From assembly GCA_017941035.1 (NCBI GenBank), contig JAGAXG010000013.1, positions 30,779 through 94,778 on the forward strand: a stretch of DNA of 64,000 bases. Reading direction: 5' to 3'. Of the stretch, positions 10,019 through 18,154 are shown in pieces. This stretch comes from a bacterium (lineage in GTDB: Bacteria; Cyanobacteriota; Vampirovibrionia; Gastranaerophilales; Gastranaerophilaceae). Position numbers and translations under genes: made by a program. Within the stretch, counting starts at the first letter, position 1. Each line of letters begins with the position of its first letter. The notes beneath the pieces were generated by a model that was not told where the DNA came from, did no database searches, and was given only the letters and a program-made list of their open reading frames with translations.

Positions 10019-12088
10019 TTAAAAAATCAAAGCTTGTGGGTAAATTTCTTCTACATAGTTTTCCCAATCTTTAACAGGGAAAAATCCTATAGAAAACTCT
10101 GCAATATTTTTACCTAATTGTTGAGCATTAGGGACTTCAATTGGAGGACCTGCAGGAGTTGTTCTTGCTCTGTTTAAAGGATTTGAAATAATTCCGGTAC
10201 TTCTTAAAAGTGTAATATAAAGGGAATTTTTATATACTTCGTACTCTCTTAATCCTTTAGTTATTACCCCAAGTCCATTAGTCCAAACGAAGCGTTCAAA
10301 TGGTGCAGTATTGGTCTTTGCTTCTATTCCTTTTGATTTAGGGAGATTTTCTCTTATATTATATTCAGGATCAAACTTTCTTTTTATAAGAATACCCATA
10401 TCATCAGATTGTACTTCAGATACTTTTTTATCAAAGTTGAATTTTACTTGCCACAATCTGTTTGTCATAATATTTGACCATTCTATTTTAAAATTTAAAA
10501 GCATAGATTTTTTATTTAAATATATATTTACACCAAAGAAAGAAGTTTCTATTCTAAGTGCGCATGATAAATATCCTTCATAAAGGACTTGAGCTTTTTT
10601 AATTTTTGCTACTTCAATATTGTCACCTGTAACGGGGGCAAAATTATAAGTATCACCGTCATCTTTGCATCTTACAAATTCAATGAAGTTTTTATAACAT
10701 TTAGTACCGATATAAAGATATATTTCACCATCTAGAACTTCGAGTTTTATATTTGAATTAGAAATTTGTCTTGTATTAACAGACAAGTCCGTACGACCAA
10801 TATCCTTAGTTTCTTTTAAAAGAGTATATATCGTTGTATAATCTTCTGTTACGGGTATTTTATTTATATCGTATAAAATTTCAGACGGAAAACCAGCTTG
10901 TGTATTAACAATCTGAGAATGAAGTTCTATTTCTGAACGATTAACCTCTAAGATTCTGTATTTATCTGGATATTTGAACGCTATAACCTCTCCCTTTTTG
11001 TTTTCAAATCTAATTTCTTCAATAATTGATTCTGCAATTTGAAGAACTTTGTTATATCTTACTATACATTCTTCATGTACTTTATCTGTAGAGCAACCGC
11101 AAATACTGTCATGAGCTTGATTTTGAAGTAAAAGTTTATATGCATATTCAATTACTTTTTCATATTTATTCCCATATTTTTGTTGTAATTTATCTGCTAA
11201 TTCGAGTTTATATGAGCACTGAGAATTTAATTGCTTTAATTTTGTTCTTGCAGAATAGCATCCGGATAAAACGAATGTAGAGGTATTATCACGTAATTCA
11301 TCATTAAATTTTTTATTAAATTTTACATTACCAAAATATTCAAAAATTGAAGATAACTCTATTTCGTAATTAACAAGATTTTTATTTATTTCTTCAATTT
11401 GTTCTGAAATATCGGAAGGTATTCCGAGATGATCGGCTCCTATCGGGAGTAAAAGCGTTTTTCCTGATCGTTTTGCTATTTTGTCAAGATTATCTTCAAG
11501 CCATAATGCTTTTTCTTCAATTGATTTATTTGAAGAAAAAATATCCATAAAATAACCACGGACCAAATTTATAGTGTTCACACCGTTAAATATAAACTCA
11601 GAAGGTATATAATCAGGTACACCACGCCAAACAACAGCGTCATAAATTCCGTATTCTTGGAGTATTAATGGAATATTTTTGCTATGCCCGAATGTATCAG
11701 CAAAATAACCTAAAAAATCTTCACAACCAAAATCTTCGGCAATTTTTAAACCTATTTCAAGATTTTTTCTGAAACAAACCTCATCCGTTAAATATTCATC
11801 AACAAGACAATAAAAAGGACCAATAAAAAGACGTTTAGCTTTTATTAAATATCTTACCAATGCTTCTTTTTCAGGTCTGAATTCCAGATAATCAAGTAGC
11901 GCAGATACTTGTCCGTCAAAATAAAAAGACGGGATTTTATTATTTTGTAGCAGATCAAGAACATTATCAAAGACTTTTAAAAGCCTTAGTCTGAATACTT
12001 CAAATTCTCGATACCATTCTCTATCCCAGTGCGTATGAAGGTAAGCAATTACACGTTTTTTATCTCTCATAATATTATATTTTAGCAT
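10019..12088 (-). CDS. Alpha-mannosidase, glycoside hydrolase family 38
   Basis: Retaining alpha-mannosidase of 689 residues with no signal peptide, so probably cytoplasmic. The zinc motif HTHWDREW is at residues 18-25 (His20 and Asp22 as ligands by analogy). The nucleophile region reads FADTFGHS and the second zinc-histidine region AHDSICGCSTDKVH. The C-terminal beta-sandwich is shorter than in enzymes of 850-1000 residues. The general style resembles 2-O-alpha-mannosylglycerate hydrolases such as MngB, but substrate cannot be assigned. No sugar transporter is adjacent. Two starts are possible (Met1 and Met7); the first follows a TATAAA eight bases upstream. Confidence 0.88.
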   Translation of the reverse strand: MLKYNIMRDKKRVIAYLHTHWDREWYREFEVFRLRLLKVFDNVLDLLQNNKIPSFYFDGQVSALLDYLEFRPEKEALVRYLIKAKRLFIGPFYCLVDEYLTDEVCFRKNLEIGLKIAEDFGCEDFLGYFADTFGHSKNIPLILQEYGIYDAVVWRGVPDYIPSEFIFNGVNTINLVRGYFMDIFSSNKSIEEKALWLEDNLDKIAKRSGKTLLLPIGADHLGIPSDISEQIEEINKNLVNYEIELSSIFEYFGNVKFNKKFNDELRDNTSTFVLSGCYSARTKLKQLNSQCSYKLELADKLQQKYGNKYEKVIEYAYKLLLQNQAHDSICGCSTDKVHEECIVRYNKVLQIAESIIEEIRFENKKGEVIAFKYPDKYRILEVNRSEIELHSQIVNTQAGFPSEILYDINKIPVTEDYTTIYTLLKETKDIGRTDLSVNTRQISNSNIKLEVLDGEIYLYIGTKCYKNFIEFVRCKDDGDTYNFAPVTGDNIEVAKIKKAQVLYEGYLSCALRIETSFFGVNIYLNKKSMLLNFKIEWSNIMTNRLWQVKFNFDKKVSEVQSDDMGILIKRKFDPEYNIRENLPKSKGIEAKTNTAPFERFVWTNGLGVITKGLREYEVYKNSLYITLLRSTGIISNPLNRARTTPAGPPIEVPNAQQLGKNIAEFSIGFFPVKDWENYVEEIYPQALIF

Positions 12089-12184
12089 TTTTATTTTTTA
12101 TAGTCTAATTGTTAAGATTACCTAATGAGTGAATAACTTTTTTCATTACTTAAAATATTATATATTTAAAGAGAAGAGGTTTAC

Positions 12185-12502
12185 ATGAAAAAAATATTTA
12201 TTTTGGGTCTTTTAATGTCCGTCCTTAGCGTTAATGCATATCCGCTTTATGATGCAGAAAACTACGCACAAGATTATGAGAATAATTACTGCGCACCTAT
12301 GAAAACAACTTTTATGGATAGATTGAAAAACGTATTTACAGGAGTTCCAACCGGATATACCCCTCAAATACAGCCTTCTCCATATTTAAACAGTTTTGGT
12401 CCCTCATACATGCAAGGATTTTATGGTTCTAGCGGCTGGAATGATCACAATATTTATAACCCTATTTACAGTAGTGCAGGTTTAAATATCCTAAATAATT
12501 AA
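12185..12502 (+). CDS. Small secreted protein of unknown function
   Basis: A 105-residue protein with a clear signal peptide (MKKIFILGLLMSVLSVNAYP, cut likely after NA) and a GAAGAGG ribosome site. The mature part is rich in Tyr, Asn, Pro, Ser and Gly with little hydrophobic core, and has one cysteine. This looks like an exported, possibly unstructured or surface-associated peptide. No domain was recognised. It stands alone between the mannosidase promoter region and glmS. Confidence 0.65.
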   Translation: MKKIFILGLLMSVLSVNAYPLYDAENYAQDYENNYCAPMKTTFMDRLKNVFTGVPTGYTPQIQPSPYLNSFGPSYMQGFYGSSGWNDHNIYNPIYSSAGLNILNN

Positions 12503-12587
12503 TGTAAAAAAAATATAAAAATTTGTTAAACTCTCTTTTTTGATGTTACCATATTATATGTAAATATTTTCAAGGAGAGATACAATT

Positions 12588-14432
12588 ATGTGTGGTATTG
12601 TCGGATATGTTGGCTCAAATCCGGTTTTAGATATACTATTAGACGGATTAGAGCAATTGGAATATAGAGGATATGATTCTTCAGGAATTGCAGTAAGAAA
12701 CGGAGACAAAATAAATGTTTATAAAGCCGTTGGGAAATTAAAGAATTTAAGAGAAGAACTTTCCTCCCATGCCTATGAAATTCAAAAATCAACTTCCGGT
12801 ATTGGACATATCAGATGGGCTACTCATGGAGCACCTACTGTTGTCAATGCACATCCTCATGTTTCAAATTGTGGGAAACTAGTTGTTGTTCATAATGGAA
12901 TTATTGAAAATTACAAAGAATTAAAATCAAAATTAGAGGCTCAGGGATGTACCTTTAAATCACAAACAGATACTGAGACTGTTGCACATCTTGTTGCCTT
13001 AAAATATGAAGAAGTAAAAGATTTAACAAAAGCGGTTGGATTAGCAGTAAATGAAATTGAGGGTGCTTATGCTCTAGAAATTATGCATGCTGATGAACCT
13101 GACAAAATTGTAATAACAAAAAGAAATGCACCTTTGATTATTGGAGTTGCTAATGATGGTTTTTATGCAGGTTCAGATATACCTGCATTTATTAAACATA
13201 CAAATAAAGCTGTTTACCTTTCTGATAATCAAATAGCAACTTTAACTTCTTCATCAATGAAAATTCAAGATAAAGATGGTAACGAAGTCACTCCTAAGAT
13301 TGAACAACTACCATGGGAGCCTGTTGCTTTGAGTAAAATGGGGTACAAACATTTTATGCTTAAAGAAATTCATGAACAGCCGGATGTTGTAAGAAATATT
13401 CTATTTGGTAAACTTCACAGCGCTGATACCCCAATTGAACTTGAAGAAGTTAAATTAACAAGAGAACATTTAAAAAGCCTAAACAGAATTCAAATTATAG
13501 CTTGTGGAACATCCTTGCATGCAGGAATGATAGGTAAATATTTAATTGAAGATTTTTGTCAAATTCCGGTGGACATAGAAGCCTCAAGTGAATATATTTA
13601 CAGAAAAACTGTAACAGACGAGCATACGTTAGTCATAGGGGTTTCTCAATCAGGAGAAACTGCAGATACGCTAACAGCTATCAAACAGGCCAAAGCAAGA
13701 GGTTCGCACATTTTAATTATTACAAATCGTCCTGATAGCGCAATGGCAAGAGAAGCTGACAGCTTGCTTTCTGTAAACGCAGGCATTGAAGTTTCTGTTG
13801 CGGCTACAAAATCCTATATTGCACAATTAACTTCTTTTTATCTTCTTGCGCTTTTTATGGCAGAAATTAAAGAAACACTTGATAATGTAAAATTATCAAC
13901 ATTGAAGTCAGAAATGTTAATTTTACCTCAAAAAATAGAACAAATTTTATCAAATAAAGATAAAATACAAACTTGTGCTCGTAAATACTCCGGGACAAGA
14001 GATTTTATTTATATTGCCAGAGGTATCAATTATCCAACAGCTCTTGAAGGGGCTCTAAAACTGAAAGAAATAAGCTATATAAATGCAACAGGCTATCCTG
14101 CCGGAGAATTAAAACACGGACCTATTGCTATGCTTGATGAAACAATGCCTGTATTGTCAATATTAATGAAGGGTTCTGTATACGACAAACTTCTTTCAAA
14201 CAGTGAAGAAGCACGTGCACGTAATGCTCGAATGATTGCTTTAACAAATTCAGATAGCCCTAAACTTGACGAATTATTTGACTGTATAATAAAAGTTCCG
14301 GATATTGATGAAATTTTATCTCCTATAATTTCAATTATCCCGTTACAATTAATTGCATATTATATTGCTGAATTTCTGGGTAAAGATGTTGATCAGCCAA
14401 GAAATCTTGCTAAATCTGTTACGGTAGAGTAA
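12588..14432 (+). CDS. glmS: Glutamine--fructose-6-phosphate aminotransferase (isomerizing)
   Basis: First enzyme of the UDP-GlcNAc pathway; it makes glucosamine-6-phosphate from fructose-6-phosphate and glutamine. The 614 residues start with MCGIVGYVG, where Cys2 is the N-terminal nucleophile of the glutaminase domain. Two SIS isomerase domains follow (CGTSLHAG, SQSGETADT, AATKSYIAQ), and the end is DQPRNLAKSVTVE, as in the family. An AAGGAGAG ribosome site precedes the ATG. The 85-base upstream gap is too short for a glmS ribozyme and none is seen. Together with nagA it sets the amino-sugar balance. Confidence 0.97.
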   Translation: MCGIVGYVGSNPVLDILLDGLEQLEYRGYDSSGIAVRNGDKINVYKAVGKLKNLREELSSHAYEIQKSTSGIGHIRWATHGAPTVVNAHPHVSNCGKLVVVHNGIIENYKELKSKLEAQGCTFKSQTDTETVAHLVALKYEEVKDLTKAVGLAVNEIEGAYALEIMHADEPDKIVITKRNAPLIIGVANDGFYAGSDIPAFIKHTNKAVYLSDNQIATLTSSSMKIQDKDGNEVTPKIEQLPWEPVALSKMGYKHFMLKEIHEQPDVVRNILFGKLHSADTPIELEEVKLTREHLKSLNRIQIIACGTSLHAGMIGKYLIEDFCQIPVDIEASSEYIYRKTVTDEHTLVIGVSQSGETADTLTAIKQAKARGSHILIITNRPDSAMAREADSLLSVNAGIEVSVAATKSYIAQLTSFYLLALFMAEIKETLDNVKLSTLKSEMLILPQKIEQILSNKDKIQTCARKYSGTRDFIYIARGINYPTALEGALKLKEISYINATGYPAGELKHGPIAMLDETMPVLSILMKGSVYDKLLSNSEEARARNARMIALTNSDSPKLDELFDCIIKVPDIDEILSPIISIIPLQLIAYYIAEFLGKDVDQPRNLAKSVTVE

Positions 14433-14585
14433 ATGATATTATCTGATGTTATTGAGTTAAAAAAAACGAATAACCTTGATGAAATTGAAAAATTTCTTAA
14501 TCAGCGATTTCATACAGTATTACGCTGGGCTATTATTGATGTTGAAGAAAAAACAATGAAAATTAGTGTTACCTACAAAAGCTAA
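14433..14585 (+). CDS. Small ORF of 50 residues directly after glmS, unknown function
   Basis: An ATG follows the glmS stop with no gap (TAAATG) and opens 50 codons that end four bases inside the convergent thrB gene. The N-terminal half is polar and helical in character (DVIELKKTNNLDEIEKFL). The C-terminal half looks like two short beta strands (VLRWAIIDVEEKTMKISVTY). Codon choice resembles neighbouring genes, and direct abutment to glmS suggests translational coupling. It is too short for most gene callers. No family was recognised. Confidence 0.6.
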   Translation: MILSDVIELKKTNNLDEIEKFLNQRFHTVLRWAIIDVEEKTMKISVTYKS

Positions 14586-15529
14586 TCATCATTATTTACT
14601 ATTTGAGCACCATTTTGCTCTACAGTAACCGTTTTTATATCACATTTTATATTTTGATCGGCCCAAATATCTCTTACTGTATTTTTAATTTTATCAATGT
14701 CATTTTTTTCAGAAATAATAAGAATTGATGAACCTGCTCCGCTTATAACACATCCTAAAACACTATCAATATAACGCAAATTATCCATAATCTTATCCAA
14801 ACCTTGAATAAGTTTCATTCTATATGGCTGGTGCAGTCTATCTTTAAGAGCTAGCTTCATTAATTCCTTATCTTTGGTATGAACAGCATGAATAAACATA
14901 CCCACACGTTGAGCATTATAAACCGCATCTTTCATAGGAACTTCTTTCGGTAGCACAGAACGAGATATATCAGTAGATAATTCAAAATCCGGAGTACAAA
15001 CAGTAATTATCCAGTCTGCAGGCCAATCAATTTTTCTGTAAACAACAGTTCCATCTTCCTGTTGAGAGGATATAACCAAACCTCCGACTATTGCAGGTGT
15101 AATATTATCAGGATGCCCTTCTATTTCACAAGCAATAGATAAAAGAGCAACTTCATCTGCAGGTCTGCCTAGCAGCTCATTTGCAGCAACTAGTGCCCCG
15201 ACAATCACAGATGCACTGCTGCCCAAACCTCGGGCAACAGGTATTCCTGAGTGAATATTAATTTTTAACTCACTTGGTGTTTGACCTATAGAGTTGTATA
15301 GAAGTTCAACCGCTTTATAAACAAGACTGTTTTCATCCAACGGAATATGTTCTAAAGATGCTTCATCAATCATTGGACTTTCAGGTATTACATTAATCTC
15401 GACACCTGTACCCGGAAGAACAGTTTCTTCAATTGTTATTATATTATAAATAGGAAGCGCCATACCAAGACAGTCAAACCCTGGTCCGATATTTGCCGCA
15501 GTAGCTGGCACTTTTACACTTATTTTCAT
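14582..15529 (-). CDS. thrB: Homoserine kinase
   Basis: GHMP-superfamily kinase that phosphorylates homoserine in threonine synthesis. The 315 residues begin with VKVPATAANIGPGFDCLGMA and contain the ATP loop PVARGLGSSASVIVGALVAA, EIEGHPDNITPAIVGG and the late GHMP motif VISGAGSSI. Length is normal. The stop overlaps the convergent 50-codon ORF by four bases. No other threonine gene is adjacent. Confidence 0.95.
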   Translation of the reverse strand: MKISVKVPATAANIGPGFDCLGMALPIYNIITIEETVLPGTGVEINVIPESPMIDEASLEHIPLDENSLVYKAVELLYNSIGQTPSELKINIHSGIPVARGLGSSASVIVGALVAANELLGRPADEVALLSIACEIEGHPDNITPAIVGGLVISSQQEDGTVVYRKIDWPADWIITVCTPDFELSTDISRSVLPKEVPMKDAVYNAQRVGMFIHAVHTKDKELMKLALKDRLHQPYRMKLIQGLDKIMDNLRYIDSVLGCVISGAGSSILIISEKNDIDKIKNTVRDIWADQNIKCDIKTVTVEQNGAQIVNNDD

Positions 15530-15600
15530 ATTTAGCTATCCTTTTTATGTATTATAACAAAAACAATAAAAATAATACATCTATAAGTTATTTAAAAAAT

Positions 15601-15629
15601 TTGTATATAATAATAAATAGGTCTATAAT
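15601..15629 (+). promoter_or_regulatory. Promoter of the mnmD-like gene, implying a leaderless message
   Basis: A TTGTAT -35 box (15601-15606) and a perfect TATAAT -10 box (15624-15629) are spaced by 17 bases. Only six bases separate the -10 box from the ATG at 15636, so transcription should start at or next to the start codon. No Shine-Dalgarno sequence is present. Confidence 0.7.
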
Positions 15630-15635
15630 ATTTAT

Positions 15636-16895
15636 ATGACTGAGTTTAAACCATATTTTACCGCTGATGGCTCAACAGGCTTGTATAATAGTGATTTTAA
15701 TGACATATATCACAGTGCAACAGGGGCTTTAACAGAGGCATATGAAAAATTTATATATCCAATAAATTTTGAAATGATTAATAAAAAAAATGAAATTAAA
15801 ATTTTAGATATCTGCTACGGTATAGGTTATAATTCAAAAAGTTTTCTAAATTATATTCTTGATAAAAAATTTTTAAAAAATTATTTTTCTGATAATAAAA
15901 CTAGTTTCGCTACGATATATACTGATAATATTTTTAAAAATTTTTTAAAAAAAATACATATAAATAATAATACTTGTAACGAAACGATATATACAGATAA
16001 TATTTTAAGAAAAATTTCTATTACTGCTGTCGATAATGACGAAAAATTATTTTTTTTATCACCATTCATAAAAACCGGACAGAGAAAAATTAGCGTTCCC
16101 AAAAATTTACCCATAAATTCAAAATTTTATAACAATTCAAAACAAATTTCAAAAAGAAAAATTAATAAACTGATAAATTTTTTAATTTTTGAAAAAATTT
16201 CATCTGAAATCATTCAAAATAAAGGTGTTCTCTCTATTTTGTCTAATGAAAATTTTAAGGACTATTTCGAGACTGATTTAAGGGGGTATGTACTTAATTT
16301 AGTTAAAGAACATTGTACAAATCCAAAACTTTCAAATTTACATAATATATATTATAGGTATCTATCGAAATGTTATAAAATGCAACTAAAACGCACTAAT
16401 TTAGACAAAGTATATTTTAACTATAAAATTGATGATGCTCGATCTGTCGTAAGGGATGATAAGAATGAATATAATTTAATATTTTTGGATGCATTTTCTC
16501 CTAATAAGTGCCCATGTTTGTGGAGTTACGAATTTTTTACAGAGTTATACCGTATTTTAGAAAAAGACGGAATGCTTTTGACCTATTCTACTTCTGCAGT
16601 TGTTAGAAGTGCTATGATTGAAGCAGGATTCATTGTAGGTAATGTTTATAATGAGCGCTTGAATAAATTTACAGGCACTGTTGCTGTTAAAAATTCTGAA
16701 CTAATAAAGTATCCTCTTACAGAATTCGATTTTGGGCTATTAAAAACGAGAGCAGGAATATTTTATCGAGACAAAAATTTAAATGGGCAAAATGAGGCGA
16801 TTATTGAGCTGTATAATTTAGAGAAAAAAAATTCTATCCGTGAATCTAGTACTCAGTACATTAAAAACTATACACATAATAAAGACTTGCCTTAG
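15636..16895 (+). CDS. MnmD-like tRNA 5-methylaminomethyl-2-thiouridine methyltransferase with large insertion
   Basis: The N-terminus (STGLYNSDFNDIYHSATGAL) and the SAM site ILDICYGIGYNSKSF match the MnmC/MnmD methyltransferase family, which completes mnm5s2U34 at the tRNA wobble base. After about residue 280 the family blocks return: YNLIFLDAFSPNKCPCLWS, then LLTYSTSAVVRSAMIEAGF. Between them lie about 225 residues where the family usually has roughly half that. The extra part is Lys/Asn/Ile-rich and holds two copies of a NETIYTDN-like peptide (about residues 89-100 and 114-125) encoded by palindromic DNA repeats. The FAD domain of bifunctional MnmC is absent, although the next gene encodes a FAD oxidoreductase. 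The function of the insertion is unknown. Confidence 0.7.
   Translation: MTEFKPYFTADGSTGLYNSDFNDIYHSATGALTEAYEKFIYPINFEMINKKNEIKILDICYGIGYNSKSFLNYILDKKFLKNYFSDNKTSFATIYTDNIFKNFLKKIHINNNTCNETIYTDNILRKISITAVDNDEKLFFLSPFIKTGQRKISVPKNLPINSKFYNNSKQISKRKINKLINFLIFEKISSEIIQNKGVLSILSNENFKDYFETDLRGYVLNLVKEHCTNPKLSNLHNIYYRYLSKCYKMQLKRTNLDKVYFNYKIDDARSVVRDDKNEYNLIFLDAFSPNKCPCLWSYEFFTELYRILEKDGMLLTYSTSAVVRSAMIEAGFIVGNVYNERLNKFTGTVAVKNSELIKYPLTEFDFGLLKTRAGIFYRDKNLNGQNEAIIELYNLEKKNSIRESSTQYIKNYTHNKDLP
15902..15932 (+). repeat. Palindromic in-frame repeat, copy A
   Basis: Carries ACGATATATACTGATAATATT, matching copy B except for single bases, in the same reading frame (TIYTDNI). The right half is well preserved; the left half has diverged. 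Confidence 0.6.
15974..16006 (+). repeat. Palindromic in-frame repeat, copy B
   Basis: TAACGAAACGATATATAC followed by AGATAATATTTT, 72 bases downstream of copy A and encoding NETIYTDNI. The core TAACGAAACGATA is also found exactly in copy C inside the next gene. Confidence 0.65.
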
Positions 16896-16915
16896 TTTTT
16901 GCTGATTGCTATAAT
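16887..16915 (+). promoter_or_regulatory. Promoter of the FAD oxidoreductase gene, implying a leaderless message
   Basis: TTGCCT (16887-16892), a 17-base spacer and a perfect TATAAT (16910-16915), then six bases to the ATG at 16922. It overlaps the stop of the preceding gene. No Shine-Dalgarno sequence is seen. Confidence 0.7.
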
Positions 16916-16921
16916 TTTATT

Positions 16922-18154
16922 ATGAAAAAGTATGATGTTGTTATTTTTGGTGGCGGTACAGCCGGTTGTGCTTGTGCTTGGAATTGTGGAAAACTTGGGT
17001 TAAAAACACTATTAATAGAAAAAGAATCTTATCTAGGAGGTACAATCACAGGCTCACTTGTTATTCCTGTAATGAAATCAGGTGAAAATCAAATAAATAC
17101 AGATTTCTACAATGAACTTGTAAAAAAAATGAATTATGCCGGCGGGCAGGTTACATATCAAAATAATTCAGGATGGTTCAATCCATTTATATTAAAAAAT
17201 GTGCTTTTCAAATTACTTTTAGAGCAACATGTTGATATAAATTTGAATCAAGATTTATCGGTATATAACGAAACGATACATACTAATAATAATTGGGTTA
17301 TAAAATCAAATATTTTATCGGTATATATCGAGTCGAAGTATGTTGTAGATGCAACAGGTGATTTATATTTTTGCAAAAAAAATAATTGTGAATTTTTGGA
17401 ACAAAAACAAGAACTTCCTCCGCCAAGTTTGCGATTTATCATGGATGGAATTGATTTAGAAAAATTTGGCAATTGGCTGCAAAAAATTGATTCAAATAGG
17501 GATGTAACAACAGTTGAAAAAATTTATGGTTGTACACACCTTTCTACTGCTTATACTTGGGACACAGATAAACACTGGGCTTTAGCTCCTTATTTTGAAG
17601 CTGCAATAAATAATAATGACTTAAAACCTACTGATTGCAACTATTTTCAGGTTTTTACAGTTGCAGGATTGGATGGAGCTTTAGCATTTAACTGCCCTAG
17701 AATTCTGGATAAAGAAAATCCTTTAAAAGCCGGTAAAGAAAGTATTTACAGACTTGCTAAATTTTGTAAAAAATATTTTCCGGGATTTGAGAATTCTAAG
17801 ATTTTAAAAATTGCAGAAAAACTCGGCATTAGAGCTTCTTGCCGCATCAAAGGAAAATACATTTATACAATAGAAGATTTACGTTCAGGTAAAAAATTTA
17901 AAAACCCAGCTGTTATATCTAACTATCCTGTTGATATTCACAGTTCAAAAAAGAACAATTCTACTCTCGAAATAACCGGAGAATATCAACTTCCTATTGA
18001 AAGTCTTATGGTTGATAATTACGACAACCTTTTTGTAGCCGGCCGAGGATTAAGTTCTGATGAATTTGCTCAAGGAGCGCTGAGGGTTCAAGCCAGTTGT
18101 TTTTCAATGGGAGAAGCCGTAGCTAAATATATTAAATCTAGCATTCACGATTAA
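16922..18154 (+). CDS. FAD-dependent oxidoreductase (FAD-binding, GlpA/thiazole-like fold)
   Basis: A 410-residue flavoprotein. The N-terminal dinucleotide fold VVIFGGGTAGCACAW is followed by LIEKESYLGG, and the YVVDATGD motif (about residues 140-148) with the C-terminal NLFVAGRGLSSDEFAQ closes the FAD site. This is the FAD_oxidored family; the substrate is unknown. The loop before VVDATGD holds two copies of the palindromic repeat peptide, LSVYNETIHTNN (112-123) and ILSVYIESKY (131-140), within a region that varies in the family. It follows the mnmD-like gene by 26 bases with its own promoter. A link to tRNA modification is possible but unproven. Confidence 0.75.
   Translation: MKKYDVVIFGGGTAGCACAWNCGKLGLKTLLIEKESYLGGTITGSLVIPVMKSGENQINTDFYNELVKKMNYAGGQVTYQNNSGWFNPFILKNVLFKLLLEQHVDINLNQDLSVYNETIHTNNNWVIKSNILSVYIESKYVVDATGDLYFCKKNNCEFLEQKQELPPPSLRFIMDGIDLEKFGNWLQKIDSNRDVTTVEKIYGCTHLSTAYTWDTDKHWALAPYFEAAINNNDLKPTDCNYFQVFTVAGLDGALAFNCPRILDKENPLKAGKESIYRLAKFCKKYFPGFENSKILKIAEKLGIRASCRIKGKYIYTIEDLRSGKKFKNPAVISNYPVDIHSSKKNNSTLEITGEYQLPIESLMVDNYDNLFVAGRGLSSDEFAQGALRVQASCFSMGEAVAKYIKSSIHD
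17254..17290 (+). repeat. Palindromic in-frame repeat, copy C (most complete)
   Basis: Left arm TTATCGGTATATAACG and right arm CGATACATACTAATAA, separated by AAA, match as an imperfect inverted repeat (12 of 16). The unit encodes LSVYNETIHTNN. The right half aligns with copy B and the left half with copy D. Confidence 0.65.
17310..17342 (+). repeat. Palindromic in-frame repeat, copy D
   Basis: Shares the 13-mer TTATCGGTATATA with copy C, 57 bases upstream, in the same frame (LSVY). The right arm has decayed. The reverse complement resembles copies A and B. Confidence 0.6.

Noticed and set aside
10820..10885. Possible fifth and sixth copies of the palindromic element in the mannosidase gene (two ACGATATA cores)
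   Set aside because: Only 8-11 bases match, the arms are absent, and the residues lie in ordinary protein sequence; this is within chance for AT-rich DNA.
12503..12587. glmS ribozyme upstream of glmS
   Set aside because: The gap is only 85 bases, with an ordinary ribosome site and no core sequence of the ribozyme.
15881..16114. 77-residue minus-strand ORF with an internal repeat (ILSVYIVSLQV, ILSVYIVAKLV)
   Set aside because: It is the antisense reading of the palindromic repeats in the mnmD-like gene; the repeat itself is reported, the ORF is not.
16345..16372. Possible decayed repeat in the mnmD-like gene (TATAGGTATCTATCG)
   Set aside because: It resembles the left arm of copy D but has no right arm, and too many mismatches to separate from chance.
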